A DNA stretch of 14,170 bases from Eubacterium sp. CAG:786 (lineage in GTDB: Bacteria > Bacillota > Clostridia > Oscillospirales > Ruminococcaceae), in contig HF989500.1 in the NCBI GenBank assembly GCA_000432175.1, positions 12,700 through 26,869 on the forward strand, in the 5' to 3' direction. This document shows, piece by piece, positions 1-7,781 of this stretch; positions within the stretch are counted from its first letter, which is position 1, and the number at the start of each line of letters is the position of its first letter. Below the pieces are notes generated by a model that was not told the origin of the DNA, made no database searches, and saw only the letters and a program-made list of their open reading frames with translations. A program made the translations under genes and the position numbers.

Positions 1-590
1 AGAGCGGTTCCGTAAAGATAGGCGGCACCGACGTAAGGAAAATCCCACCAGACAAACTGATGCAGTATGTTTCTTACGTTTTCCAGGACAGCAGGCTGCT
101 TAAGATGAGCATTCTCGACAACGTGAGAATGGGCAGACCCGACGCTTCCGATGAAGAGGTAATGCAGGCGCTAAAGGACGCGCAGTGCATGGATATAATC
201 GAGAAGTTCCCGGACGGCGCGAACACGATGATAGGCTCCAAGGGGATTTACGTTTCCGGCGGCGAGTGCCAGCGCCTTTCCATCGCGAGGGCGTTCCTCA
301 AGAATGCGCCCGTACTCATTCTCGACGAAGCCACGGCGTTTGCCGACCCTGATAACGAAATGCTCGTACAGCAGGCGTTTGAAAAGCTGTCAAAGGACAA
401 GACCGTTATAATGATCGCACACAGACTTTCCACCGTAACCAATGCCGACCGCATCTGCGTACTGGCAGACGGAAAGATCGCAGAAAGCGGAACTCACAGC
501 GAGCTGATCGCCAAAAACGGCGTCTACAGCCGCATGTGGAACGAATACAACAGATCTGTCAGCTGGCAGGTCGGAAAGGCAGGCGTGTAA
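1..590 (+). CDS. ABC exporter half-transporter, C-terminal ATPase part (partial)
   Basis: The gene runs in from the left edge; the reading frame is open from base 3, so the first ATG in view (60) is internal. The visible 195 residues are the second half of an ABC ATPase domain. They show a Q-loop (YVFQDSRLL), an ABC signature in the variant form VSGGECQR, a Walker B with D-loop (LILDEATAFADPDNE) and an H-loop (MIAHRLST). The Walker A and all membrane segments lie outside the window. The D-loop reads AFAD where most ABC proteins have ASLD; I recall that form as common in the first protein of YbtPQ/IrtAB-like pairs, so it is probably a subfamily trait rather than damage. The stop codon is followed after one base by the next half-transporter, so the two probably form a heterodimer that hydrolyses ATP to move a small molecule across the membrane. 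The substrate cannot be read from sequence. Confidence 0.9.
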   Translation, partial: SGSVKIGGTDVRKIPPDKLMQYVSYVFQDSRLLKMSILDNVRMGRPDASDEEVMQALKDAQCMDIIEKFPDGANTMIGSKGIYVSGGECQRLSIARAFLKNAPVLILDEATAFADPDNEMLVQQAFEKLSKDKTVIMIAHRLSTVTNADRICVLADGKIAESGTHSELIAKNGVYSRMWNEYNRSVSWQVGKAGV

Positions 591-591
591 A

Positions 592-2331
592 ATGAAACTC
601 ACTGAAAAATTAAAGCATAAATACGCGCTTTCAGACAAGGGCGCAAAGGGAATGATACGCGCAGTTGCCGCCGTTACGCTCTCCAACGTGATCCTCATGA
701 TTCCGGTGGGACTGCTTTACATGTTGTCCTCATATCTGCTTGACGGCGAACTTCCGCGCGGGAAGTTCGGCTTCTTCATCGCGGCTATCGTTATAGTACT
801 GCTTCTCATCGCAGGTTCTACCGTCATACAGTACCGCGCTACGTTCCTCTCGACATACATAGAAAGCGGCGTAAGGCGCAGGACCCTCGCGGAAAAGCTG
901 AGAAAAATACCGCTTTCATTCTTTGGAAAGAAAGATCTCGCAGACCTCACGAACACCATCATGAGCGACTGCGCTTCCATCGAAACGGCTTCCTCGCATT
1001 TTATTCCCGAATTTGCCGGAGCGATGTTCTCCACAACAATCGTAGTCATCAGCCTTTTCTTCTTTAACTGGAAAATGGCGCTGGCGGCTGTATGGGTGAT
1101 GCCGGTGGCTCTGATAATCGTGCTTTCCTCAAAGAAAGTAATGAACAGAGTTCACAACAAGACCATGAAATACAAACTCGACTGCCTGGACGGCATTCAG
1201 GAGGAGCTTGAAACGTTACGCGACCTGCGTTCCTACAATATGACCGCCACCTACTCCGAGGGGCTGAATAAAAAGATAAAGGCTGTAGAGAACCACTCCA
1301 TCGTTGCGGAATTTTCAAACGCGGCGTTCGTGTGCTCCGCGCAGATGATACTCAAACTCGGCATGGGCACTGTGGCAGTTGTGGGAAGCGCGCTGCTCGT
1401 CAAGGGCGAAATAGACGTGCTTACTTTCTTCATGTTCCTGCTGGTGGTAACAAGAATGTACGAGCCGCTGCAGATAGCGCTGCAGAATCTGTCAGCTATG
1501 ATAAGCATTGAAGTCAACTGCAGCCGTATGGACGAGATCCTGTCCCACGAGGAGCAGACCGGCCGTGAGACTCTGGACAACAAGGGTTACGATATAGCTT
1601 TCGACCACGTTGCATTTTCCTACAAGGACGGCGAGCAGGTGCTCTCCGACGTTAGCTTTACCGCGAAGCAGGGCGAAGTCACCGCGCTCATCGGGCCGTC
1701 CGGAGGCGGTAAGACAACAGTTTCACGGCTTGCGGCAAGGTTCTGGGACAACAACAAGGGAAGCATCACAGTCGGCGGCATGAACGTTTCCAAGACAGAC
1801 CCCGAAAAGCTGCTGTCGCTCTATTCGATAGTTTTCCAGGACGTAACGCTGTTCAACAACACGGTCATGGAGAATATCCGCATAGGCAAAAAAGACGCAA
1901 CGGACGAAGAGGTAATGGCGGCTGCGAAACTCGCGCACTGCGAGGAATTCGTGGAGAAAATGCCCGACAAATGGAACAGTATGATCGGTGAAAACGGTTC
2001 GGAGCTTTCCGGAGGCGAAAGACAGAGGATATCCATTGCAAGAGCATTTCTTAAGGACGCGCCGATAATCCTCATGGACGAAGCGACCGCTTCGCTGGAC
2101 GTTGACAACGAATCCCTCATTCAGGAATCGATTTCGAAGCTTATCAGGAACAAGACCGTTATGATAATCGCACACAGAATGCGCACAGTTGACGGCGTGG
2201 ATAAGATAGTAGTGCTGAAAGACGGCAAAGTCGCAGAATGCGGCTCCCCTGCAGAGCTGAAGAAAGCGGGAGGCATCTACAAGCACATGGCAGACATGCA
2301 GCTGTGCACAGAACAGTGGAAATACCAATAA
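592..2331 (+). CDS. ABC exporter-fold half-transporter (membrane domain plus ATPase)
   Basis: A full-length 579-residue half-transporter. Residues ~20-300 form the six-helix exporter-type membrane domain, with hydrophobic stretches near 24-48, 60-83, 140-180 and 240-295. Residues ~335-570 form the ATPase: Walker A GPSGGGKTT (~368-376), Q-loop VFQDVTLF (~414-421), signature LSGGERQR (~473-480), Walker B/D-loop ILMDEATASLD (~493-503) and H-loop IIAHRM (~526-531). All catalytic motifs are canonical, unlike the variant signature and D-loop of its upstream neighbour. The gene starts one base after that neighbour stops, which implies translational coupling and a heterodimer. The N-terminus (KLKHKYALSDKGAKGMIRA) resembles the YbtQ/IrtB-like group seen in Firmicutes. 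Members of that group include both importers and exporters, so direction and cargo are undetermined. The methyltransferase gene follows 18 bases later. Confidence 0.93.
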   Translation: MKLTEKLKHKYALSDKGAKGMIRAVAAVTLSNVILMIPVGLLYMLSSYLLDGELPRGKFGFFIAAIVIVLLLIAGSTVIQYRATFLSTYIESGVRRRTLAEKLRKIPLSFFGKKDLADLTNTIMSDCASIETASSHFIPEFAGAMFSTTIVVISLFFFNWKMALAAVWVMPVALIIVLSSKKVMNRVHNKTMKYKLDCLDGIQEELETLRDLRSYNMTATYSEGLNKKIKAVENHSIVAEFSNAAFVCSAQMILKLGMGTVAVVGSALLVKGEIDVLTFFMFLLVVTRMYEPLQIALQNLSAMISIEVNCSRMDEILSHEEQTGRETLDNKGYDIAFDHVAFSYKDGEQVLSDVSFTAKQGEVTALIGPSGGGKTTVSRLAARFWDNNKGSITVGGMNVSKTDPEKLLSLYSIVFQDVTLFNNTVMENIRIGKKDATDEEVMAAAKLAHCEEFVEKMPDKWNSMIGENGSELSGGERQRISIARAFLKDAPIILMDEATASLDVDNESLIQESISKLIRNKTVMIIAHRMRTVDGVDKIVVLKDGKVAECGSPAELKKAGGIYKHMADMQLCTEQWKYQ

Positions 2332-2349
2332 CCAGAGGAGAGAACAAAA

Positions 2350-3135
2350 ATGAAAGAAGAAAATGCGCTTTCCGGCGTACCGGAAACAATGCTCCAGACG
2401 ATTTACGCACGCGCAAAGGAAACCAGGACCCGCGGCGCGATAATCGACAGAAAAGCCGTTGAAATAATCGAAAAGCTGGACTACGATTTCTCGCTTGCCG
2501 ACAAGGATTCTGCCATGCATGACGGCGTTATAGCCCGCACGATAGTGCTGGACAGACTGGCAAAAAAGTTCCTCGCCGGGCACAAAAACGCAGTCGCCGT
2601 GAACATCGCCTGCGGTCTGGATACGCGCTGCTACCGCATGAAAGGCTACTCACACTGGTATAACCTCGACCTGCCGGAAACCATAGCGGTGCGCAAAAAA
2701 ATACTGCAGCCCACAGAAAAAATAACCCAGGTAGCAATGTCCGCAATGGACGACTGGAGCGGCGAAATAAAGGAAACCAACGTCCCCGCGCTGGTAATAA
2801 TCGAGGGGCTGACGATGTACCTTTCCGAAGCAGATGTAAAGAAGATTTTCGATGTTATTTCCAAGCGTTTCGAGCATGCCACAGTGCTTGTTGAAATAAT
2901 GAACCCCACAGTTGCAAAGCGCGTCAAGGAGCGCTCCATCGAAGGCAGCAAGGCAAAATTCACCTGGGGTATAAAGAACGGAAAGGCGCTCGCGGAATTG
3001 CTTCCGGATTTCAGATTTGACGAGGAACACAGCCTTACAGAGGGTATGGCTGAATTTGCCCCTGTATATAAAGTGCTCGGAAAGATCCCGCTCGTCCGGA
3101 ACATCTCCAATAAGATAATCATGCTGGAAAAATGA
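2350..3135 (+). CDS. LCM-family SAM-dependent methyltransferase
   Basis: A 261-residue protein of the leucine carboxyl methyltransferase family (PF04072 type, Ppm1/TcmP-like). The SAM-binding motif I reads NIACGLDTRCYRM (~84-96), with the family's GLDTR core. It is followed by the acidic strand YNLDLPE (~104-110) and the conserved EGLTMYL segment (~152-158). The family transfers methyl groups from S-adenosylmethionine, often to carboxylates or hydroxyls of secondary metabolites; the acceptor here is unknown. The ATG at 2350 has a good ribosome binding site (AGAGGAG, about ten bases upstream). Position directly behind the heterodimeric ABC transporter and before the terminator indicates one operon. 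A link between methylation and the transported compound is inference. No biosynthetic genes are in view, so a role in self-protection or modification of an imported compound is equally open. Confidence 0.88.
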   Translation: MKEENALSGVPETMLQTIYARAKETRTRGAIIDRKAVEIIEKLDYDFSLADKDSAMHDGVIARTIVLDRLAKKFLAGHKNAVAVNIACGLDTRCYRMKGYSHWYNLDLPETIAVRKKILQPTEKITQVAMSAMDDWSGEIKETNVPALVIIEGLTMYLSEADVKKIFDVISKRFEHATVLVEIMNPTVAKRVKERSIEGSKAKFTWGIKNGKALAELLPDFRFDEEHSLTEGMAEFAPVYKVLGKIPLVRNISNKIIMLEK

Positions 3136-3146
3136 TAACAATAGAC

Positions 3147-3180
3147 TACCGGGTGCGTCTGCGCCCGGTATTTCTGTTGT
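3147..3180 (+). terminator. Intrinsic terminator of the exporter-methyltransferase operon
   Basis: A 10-bp stem (TACCGGGTGC paired with GCGCCCGGTA, one G-U wobble) closes a 4-base loop GTCT. It begins 12 bases after the methyltransferase stop and is followed by the T-rich tail TTTCTGTTGT. Confidence 0.88.
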
Positions 3181-3273
3181 GTAAATTTAACATTCAAGCC
3201 CGTTAGCGCAGCCTAACTCATTGTTCAGTTATACAAATATGCACCGCTTATGTCGTTTTTCCGCTAAAATGTA

Positions 3274-3301
3274 TTGACTTTTTAACAGAAAATGATATAA
3301 T
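3274..3301 (+). promoter_or_regulatory. Promoter of the FtsX-type ABC transporter operon
   Basis: The -35 box TTGACT (3274-3279) is separated by 16 bases from a perfect -10 box TATAAT (3296-3301), which is preceded by the extended -10 element TG (3293-3294). This is the strongest sigma-A-type promoter in the window. It lies about 50 bases upstream of the ATPase start codon. Confidence 0.85.
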
Positions 3302-3304
3302 GAA

Positions 3305-3326
3305 CATATGAACAATCGTTCACGTG
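3305..3326 (+). promoter_or_regulatory. Palindromic operator-like site downstream of the promoter
   Basis: The core is TGAAC-AATC-GTTCA (3309-3322). The flanks extend it to a 22-bp imperfect palindrome in which 8 of 11 base pairs match. A further half-site TGAACA at 3301-3306 repeats in tandem. The site covers the likely transcription start just after the -10 box, where a bound repressor would block initiation. Size and shape fit a TetR/AcrR-type repressor, which often controls MacB-type exporters. No regulator gene is in the window, so the assignment is inference. Confidence 0.6.
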
Positions 3327-3354
3327 TATAGGTAATTACGAAAGGAAAGTGGCT

Positions 3355-4053
3355 ATGTTTATTGAGATCAGCGACATTAAAAAGAGCTACGGCGCAGGCG
3401 ACGGCAAGGTCGATGTGCTGAAAGGAATAAGCTTCGGCGTTGAAAAGGGAGAATTCTGCGTGCTGCTGGGTCCGTCCGGCAGCGGTAAATCTACCCTGCT
3501 CAACATTATAGGCGGAATAGACGACGCGGACAGCGGGTTTATCTCCATAAACGGCGAGAAGATAGAGAACATAAAAGAAAAGGCTCTCACGGATTACCGT
3601 CGCAGACACCTCGGTTACATATTCCAGATGTACAACCTTATCCCCAACCTCAATATCAAGGAGAACGTGGAAACCGGCGCGTACCTCAGCGATAACCCGC
3701 TTGACGTTGACGATATCCTGAAAACCCTGGGACTTTACGAACACCGTCACAAGCTTCCGTCGCAGCTTTCCGGCGGTCAGCAGCAGAGATGCTCTATCGG
3801 CCGCGCCATCGTCAAAAATCCGGATATACTGCTCTGCGACGAGCCTACCGGCGCGCTGGATTACAACACCTCCAAGGAAATACTGAAGCTCATCGAAACA
3901 GTCAACCAGAAATACAACACCACGATAATCATGGTAACGCACAACGAAGCGATAAAGGATATGGCTGACAAGGTTGTGAAACTCCGCGACGGCATGATAA
4001 GAAAAGTAGTCGTGAACGAGCACAAACTCACTGCCGACGAGCTTGACTGGTAA
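3355..4053 (+). CDS. ABC transporter ATPase, MacB/LolD type
   Basis: A 232-residue stand-alone ATPase with all motifs intact: Walker A GPSGSGKST (~39-47), Q-loop IFQMYNLIP (~90-98), signature LSGGQQQR (~138-145), Walker B with D-loop LLCDEPTGALD (~159-169) and H-loop VTHNEA (~194-199). This is the MacB/LolD/YknY family, which drives FtsX-type permeases by mechanotransmission, not by a transport channel. I chose ATG 3355, because the ribosome binding site AAGGA (3342-3346) is 8 bases upstream; an in-frame GTG at 3349 sits almost on top of it. The partner permease starts 12 bases after the stop, so the two form one transporter. In Firmicutes such pairs commonly export or expel antimicrobial peptides and lipids or affect the cell envelope. 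The cargo here is unknown. Confidence 0.93.
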   Translation: MFIEISDIKKSYGAGDGKVDVLKGISFGVEKGEFCVLLGPSGSGKSTLLNIIGGIDDADSGFISINGEKIENIKEKALTDYRRRHLGYIFQMYNLIPNLNIKENVETGAYLSDNPLDVDDILKTLGLYEHRHKLPSQLSGGQQQRCSIGRAIVKNPDILLCDEPTGALDYNTSKEILKLIETVNQKYNTTIIMVTHNEAIKDMADKVVKLRDGMIRKVVVNEHKLTADELDW

Positions 4054-4065
4054 TGGAGGGTGACG

Positions 4066-6816
4066 ATGAGAAATCCACTTAACAAACGCCTCCCCCGGGA
4101 ACTTGCAAAGGACGCCGGAAAATACGCTGCCATCTTTATTATGATGGTGCTGCTGATTTCAATATGCTCCGGCATGAGGGTATCCAACGAAAGTCTCAAG
4201 CAGGCGTATTACGACAGCTTTGACAAATACACCCTCGAGGACGGGCACATAACTCTTGACAAGCCCATGCCGGACGAAATGCGCTCCACTTTTGAAGAAA
4301 AGGGCGCCATGAAACTTTACGACAACTTCTATTTTGACGAGGAAGCTGCCGAAAACGGCGCAGTGATACGTGTTTTCTGCCAGGACGACAAGGTGAACAC
4401 ACCCTGCCTGCTCAGCGGTGAATTCCCCGCAGCTGAAAACGAAATCGCCATCGACCGCGTATTCGCAAAGAACAACGACATCAGCGCCGGAGACAAGATA
4501 ACCCTCAACAAAAAGGCGCTCACCATAACCGGGCTGGTCGCATTGCCCGACTACAGCACGCTTTTCGAAAACAATACAGACTCCATGTTCGACTCGGTGA
4601 ACTTCTCCATTGCCGTAATGACCCAAGCCGGATTTGACGCAGGGGGCAGCCACAATATGGAATACAACTATGCGTGGCTCTACAGTACTTCCCCGGTGGA
4701 CGACATCGAGGCTGCGGAGCGTTCCGACAAGTTCCTTGACATAGTAAAGGACGAGCTGACCGACTACGACGAGGCGATAGTCAGGGCGCAGGTAGAAGCC
4801 CTCACCGACAAACTTGAAAAAGCAGGCGAGGAATACGGCGAGATATACAAGAAATCAGCTGAGGAAAAGCTGACTGAAATATCTGAAGCCGTTCAGACAG
4901 GCGCTGCGGAATATGCGCAGCTTTACATGACCACCGGCGAAAAACCCACCAAAGACGCGCTGTCAGTGGATATCGACGATTACGCCTTTTCCCTTATTGA
5001 AAGCGCTGTAGGAGCCACCCTCACCGGCACGGAAGCTGATACTCCGTCCGAGCAGGAACTTATCGACCACTACATCAGCCAGGTGGAAAAGCCCCGCAGA
5101 GAGGACCTTTCCGTTAAACTGGACGACTTCCTCTGGGGTATCGTCCAGGACGCTGCAGACGCTGAACTCAACGGAACTGATTTCGAGATGCCCGCTGACG
5201 AGGAATTCGAAAACGAGATCGACAAAACGAACATCATCGCGGTGGATAACTACATTCCGCGATATCTCAACCAGGCTGTGACATTCTCGATAGATGATAT
5301 CGGCGGTGACGAAGCCGGCGCGATGGTGATGTGCTATATGATGATCGCGCTTATCGCGTTCATTTTCGCCGTGACTATCTCCAACACCATAACCTCCGAA
5401 GCCGGAGTTATCGGCACGCTGCGCGCCTCCGGCTACACAAAGGGCGAGCTGATACGCCACTACATGATACTCCCGATAATAGTGACGCTCGTGGCTGCCA
5501 TCGTCGGAAATATCCTCGGTTACACCGTTCTCAAGGATTACTGCGTTGACCTTTACCGCGGAAGCTACTCGCTCACCGACTATCAGACCGTGTGGGACGC
5601 TTCGGCTTTCATTCTCTCGACTGTAGTCCCGATAGCGCTCATGCTGCTTATAAACATTATCGTGCTGACTTCCAAGCTGAAGCTCAGCCCGCTGAAGTTC
5701 CTGCGGCACGACCTCAGAAAGAACCACAGCAAAAAGGCAATGCGCCTGAATACCAAAATTCCGTTCAGGACAAGGTTCAGCCTGCGTATTTTCTTCACCA
5801 ACCTGCCCGGATACATCGTTATGATAATCGGAATCCTGTTCGGTTCGGTGCTGATAGCATTCGGAGATATGATGCCGAGAATGCTCAACGAATACCAGAA
5901 TATCGTCACAAGGGACATGATAAGCGAATATCAGTATGTTCTCTATGACTGCGACGAGGCTGCGGAAGTCACCGACGCCGGCGCGGAAAAATTCGCGATG
6001 GCTTCCTATGACTACACCAAGCCCGGCTTTCTGACGGACAGCATAACGGTTTACGGCAAGATCAAGGACAGCAGTTATATTCCCGCTGAGATACCCGAGG
6101 GAAAGGTACTTGTTTCTACAGGCGTCAGCGTGAAATTCGGGCTGAATGCCGGCGACACGATTACACTTGACGAAAAGTACAAGCGCGACACCTCATACAC
6201 GCTGGAAATTGCCGGCGTTTACGACTATGAGTCCTCGCTGGCGATATTCATGAATATCGACGATTTCAACCGCACATTCGGCAACTCAGAGAGCTATTTC
6301 ACCGGGTATTTCTCAGACAAGGCGCTGCCTGAACTCCCGGACGACGATGTTGCGACGGTCATCACCGCAAGCGACTACACAAAGCTTTCCACACAGCTGA
6401 TGGTTTCCATGGGTGGAATGATGGGACTGATAAAGTGGTTCGGAGCGCTGTTCTTCATCATAGTTGTGTATGTACTCTGCAAGCAGGTCATCGAGAGGAA
6501 TTTCCAGTCCATTGCGATGACTAAGATACTAGGGTTCAGAAACGGCGAGATCGCGGCGCTGTATATTGCTTCCACGACTATCGCAGTCCTGCTGGGACTT
6601 GTCATTTCGATACCGTTCATCGACCTTGCAATGAAAGCGATCTTCAGCGGATATCTTTACACCATGATGACTGGATATCTCCCGCTTTCGATAAGTCCGA
6701 TGACATATCTTATCATGTTCCTCACGGGGCTTGGCTGCTATATCGTCGTTGCACTTCTCCAGATGCGGAAGGTATCGAAGGTTTCAAAGAGCGAAGCGCT
6801 TAAAAACGTTGAATAA
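4066..6816 (+). CDS. FtsX-type ABC transporter permease with large extracytoplasmic region
   Basis: A 916-residue permease. An N-terminal membrane helix (~22-40) is followed by an extracytoplasmic region of nearly 380 residues, including a helical, charged stretch (~235-390) that holds a tandem duplication. The first FtsX block follows: helices near 418-442, 465-490 and 515-537. Another helix (~583-600) leads into a second extracytoplasmic domain (~605-770). The second FtsX block has helices near 785-805, 832-855 and 880-900. The motif GTLRASGYTKGELIRHY is the coupling-helix signature after the first FtsX helix, echoed by MTKILGFRNGEIAALY in the second block. I chose ATG 4066 because the ribosome binding site GGAGGG (4055-4060) ends 5 bases before it; a GTG at 4060 overlaps that site. 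The partner is the ATPase just upstream. A terminator follows the stop. Related proteins are annotated only as FtsX-like permeases; the cargo is unknown. Confidence 0.92.
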   Translation: MRNPLNKRLPRELAKDAGKYAAIFIMMVLLISICSGMRVSNESLKQAYYDSFDKYTLEDGHITLDKPMPDEMRSTFEEKGAMKLYDNFYFDEEAAENGAVIRVFCQDDKVNTPCLLSGEFPAAENEIAIDRVFAKNNDISAGDKITLNKKALTITGLVALPDYSTLFENNTDSMFDSVNFSIAVMTQAGFDAGGSHNMEYNYAWLYSTSPVDDIEAAERSDKFLDIVKDELTDYDEAIVRAQVEALTDKLEKAGEEYGEIYKKSAEEKLTEISEAVQTGAAEYAQLYMTTGEKPTKDALSVDIDDYAFSLIESAVGATLTGTEADTPSEQELIDHYISQVEKPRREDLSVKLDDFLWGIVQDAADAELNGTDFEMPADEEFENEIDKTNIIAVDNYIPRYLNQAVTFSIDDIGGDEAGAMVMCYMMIALIAFIFAVTISNTITSEAGVIGTLRASGYTKGELIRHYMILPIIVTLVAAIVGNILGYTVLKDYCVDLYRGSYSLTDYQTVWDASAFILSTVVPIALMLLINIIVLTSKLKLSPLKFLRHDLRKNHSKKAMRLNTKIPFRTRFSLRIFFTNLPGYIVMIIGILFGSVLIAFGDMMPRMLNEYQNIVTRDMISEYQYVLYDCDEAAEVTDAGAEKFAMASYDYTKPGFLTDSITVYGKIKDSSYIPAEIPEGKVLVSTGVSVKFGLNAGDTITLDEKYKRDTSYTLEIAGVYDYESSLAIFMNIDDFNRTFGNSESYFTGYFSDKALPELPDDDVATVITASDYTKLSTQLMVSMGGMMGLIKWFGALFFIIVVYVLCKQVIERNFQSIAMTKILGFRNGEIAALYIASTTIAVLLGLVISIPFIDLAMKAIFSGYLYTMMTGYLPLSISPMTYLIMFLTGLGCYIVVALLQMRKVSKVSKSEALKNVE
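4942..5222 (+). repeat. Tandem 49-residue duplication inside the permease
   Basis: Two copies start at 4942 and 5089, a spacing of 147 bases or 49 codons. Both show the pattern K-P-x2-[DE]-x-L-S-V-x-[IL]-D-D-[YF], then a helix ending near G-T, then an acidic P-x-[DE]-x-E segment. The nucleotide sequences have diverged, so this is an old duplication within the extracytoplasmic helical region. Confidence 0.65.
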
Positions 6817-6822
6817 ACATAC

Positions 6823-6860
6823 GGGCGCAGGTCATTACGATCTGCGCCCCTGCTTTATAT
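6823..6860 (+). terminator. Intrinsic terminator after the FtsX-type permease
   Basis: An 11-bp stem (GGGCGCAGGTC with GATCTGCGCCC, one G-U wobble) closes a loop ATTAC, beginning 6 bases after the stop codon. The tail CTGCTTTATAT is only modestly T-rich, so termination may be incomplete. Confidence 0.78.
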
Positions 6861-6894
6861 CTAAGGGGGACTTTTTTGATTTAAAGCATATAAT

Positions 6895-6915
6895 AATTGC
6901 ATGCAATTGAATTGC
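6895..6915. promoter_or_regulatory. Overlapping inverted repeats, MarR/OhrR-like operator candidate
   Basis: Three alternating half-sites occur: AATTGC (6895-6900), GCAATT (6903-6908) and AATTGC (6910-6915). The first pair forms a perfect 14-bp palindrome; the second forms GCAATT-G-AATTGC, whose core CAATT-N-AATTG matches the known OhrR-type operator core. The site lies in the 236-base gap between the permease and the DUF1275 gene, about 65 bases upstream of the AT-rich -10 candidates. Confidence 0.5.
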
Positions 6916-6977
6916 GCATGTCAAAATGATATAGAAATCATCTCAAATTTAGATTTTTCTTTTTTTTGAAGTAGTAT

Positions 6978-7015
6978 TATAATATAATCGGTGAAAGAGC
7001 ATGTAAATTTTTACA
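6978..7015 (+). promoter_or_regulatory. Probable promoter start region and inverted repeat before the DUF1275 gene
   Basis: Two overlapping perfect -10 hexamers TATAAT (6978-6983 and 6983-6988) follow a long T-rich tract (6954-6967). No good -35 box is present at the right spacing, so recognition would need the T-rich tract or an activator. Fourteen bases downstream is the inverted repeat TGTAAA-TT-TTTACA (7002-7015), placed where a repressor could act. A second short palindrome ACTG-TT-CAGT (7021-7030) precedes the ribosome binding site AAAGGAGG (7036-7043). The rest of the gap holds nothing I can name. Confidence 0.45.
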
Positions 7016-7052
7016 GCTTAACTGTTCAGTACGCAAAAGGAGGTCGCACATT

Positions 7053-7733
7053 ATGAGTAAAGGCTTCCAGGGACAGATGTCTGACAAGTTCCGGTCGGCA
7101 GTGTTCATAATCCTTTCAGGAGGATTTCAGGACGCGTATACATACTGCTGTCGGGGTGGAGTTTTCGCAAACGCCCAGACAGGCAACATCGTGCTGATGT
7201 CCGCGGCGCTTTTCCGCGGAGAATGGGGCACGGTGACCAAGTACCTCGTGCCGGTGCTGTCGTTCCTGCTGGGAATTGCGGTAGCGGAACTGGTGCATGT
7301 ACATTACCGCAAACAGGAAAAGATACACTGGCGGCAGATAGTTCTGATAGAAGAGATAGCGCTATTATTTATAGTAGGTTTTATCCCGGAATATCTCGAC
7401 CCGCTGGCGAATGCGCTTGTATCGTTCGTATGTGCGCTGCAGGTACAGACATTCCACAAGATACACGGGCAGCCGTATGCAAGCACGATGTGCATAGGAA
7501 ACATGCGCAGCGGTATGGAATCGCTGTGCGCTTATCTGCGCAATCACGACCGCGAAACGCTTATAAAGTCGCTGACTTATTTCGGAGTCATCGGGGTATT
7601 TGCAGCGGGTGCCGGCATAGGCAGCGTTTTGTCTACGATGATAGGTCACGCTATCATCTGGGTATGCTGCGGGTTGCTTTCAGTAAGCTTCTTCCTGATG
7701 TTCATACACGAAAAGCAGGAGAAATTACAATAA
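7053..7733 (+). CDS. DUF1275 (YoaK-like) membrane protein
   Basis: A 226-residue integral membrane protein of the DUF1275/YoaK family (PF06912). The family signature is visible: GGFQDAYTY (~23-31), FANAQTGNIVLM (~38-49) and, in the second half, MCIGNMRSG. About six hydrophobic helices are present (~15-31, 43-54, 64-82, 96-110, 117-130 and two near 171-218). The function of the family is not established; transport roles have been suggested. The ATG has an excellent ribosome binding site (AAAGGAGG, 9 bases upstream). It ends 48 bases before the ATP synthase a gene with no convincing terminator between them, only a 4-bp hairpin without a T-run. Transcription may therefore run into the ATP synthase operon, occupying the place where atpI often sits. 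It is not an AtpI homologue by sequence. Confidence 0.87.
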   Translation: MSKGFQGQMSDKFRSAVFIILSGGFQDAYTYCCRGGVFANAQTGNIVLMSAALFRGEWGTVTKYLVPVLSFLLGIAVAELVHVHYRKQEKIHWRQIVLIEEIALLFIVGFIPEYLDPLANALVSFVCALQVQTFHKIHGQPYASTMCIGNMRSGMESLCAYLRNHDRETLIKSLTYFGVIGVFAAGAGIGSVLSTMIGHAIIWVCCGLLSVSFFLMFIHEKQEKLQ

Positions 7734-7781
7734 CCGCGAAATGCGGATAATATATAGATACAGACAGAAAGGAGATACAAT

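Noticed and set aside
60..62. ATG 60 as a real gene start
   Set aside because: The frame is open to the left edge and codes for conserved ATPase residues before it, so the gene is truncated by the window.
310..360. Degenerate ATPase (pseudogene) because of the VSGGE signature and AFAD D-loop
   Set aside because: Q-loop, Walker B and H-loop are intact, the frame is open, and one weaker half is normal in heterodimeric ABC exporters.
1723..2583. Long minus-strand open frames over the ABC and permease genes
   Set aside because: They are out-of-frame shadows of strongly conserved + strand genes, rich in Cys, His and Arg, without ribosome binding sites.
7734..7781. Terminator between the DUF1275 gene and atpB
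   Set aside because: The only hairpin (CCGC-GAAAT-GCGG) has 4 bp and no T-run.
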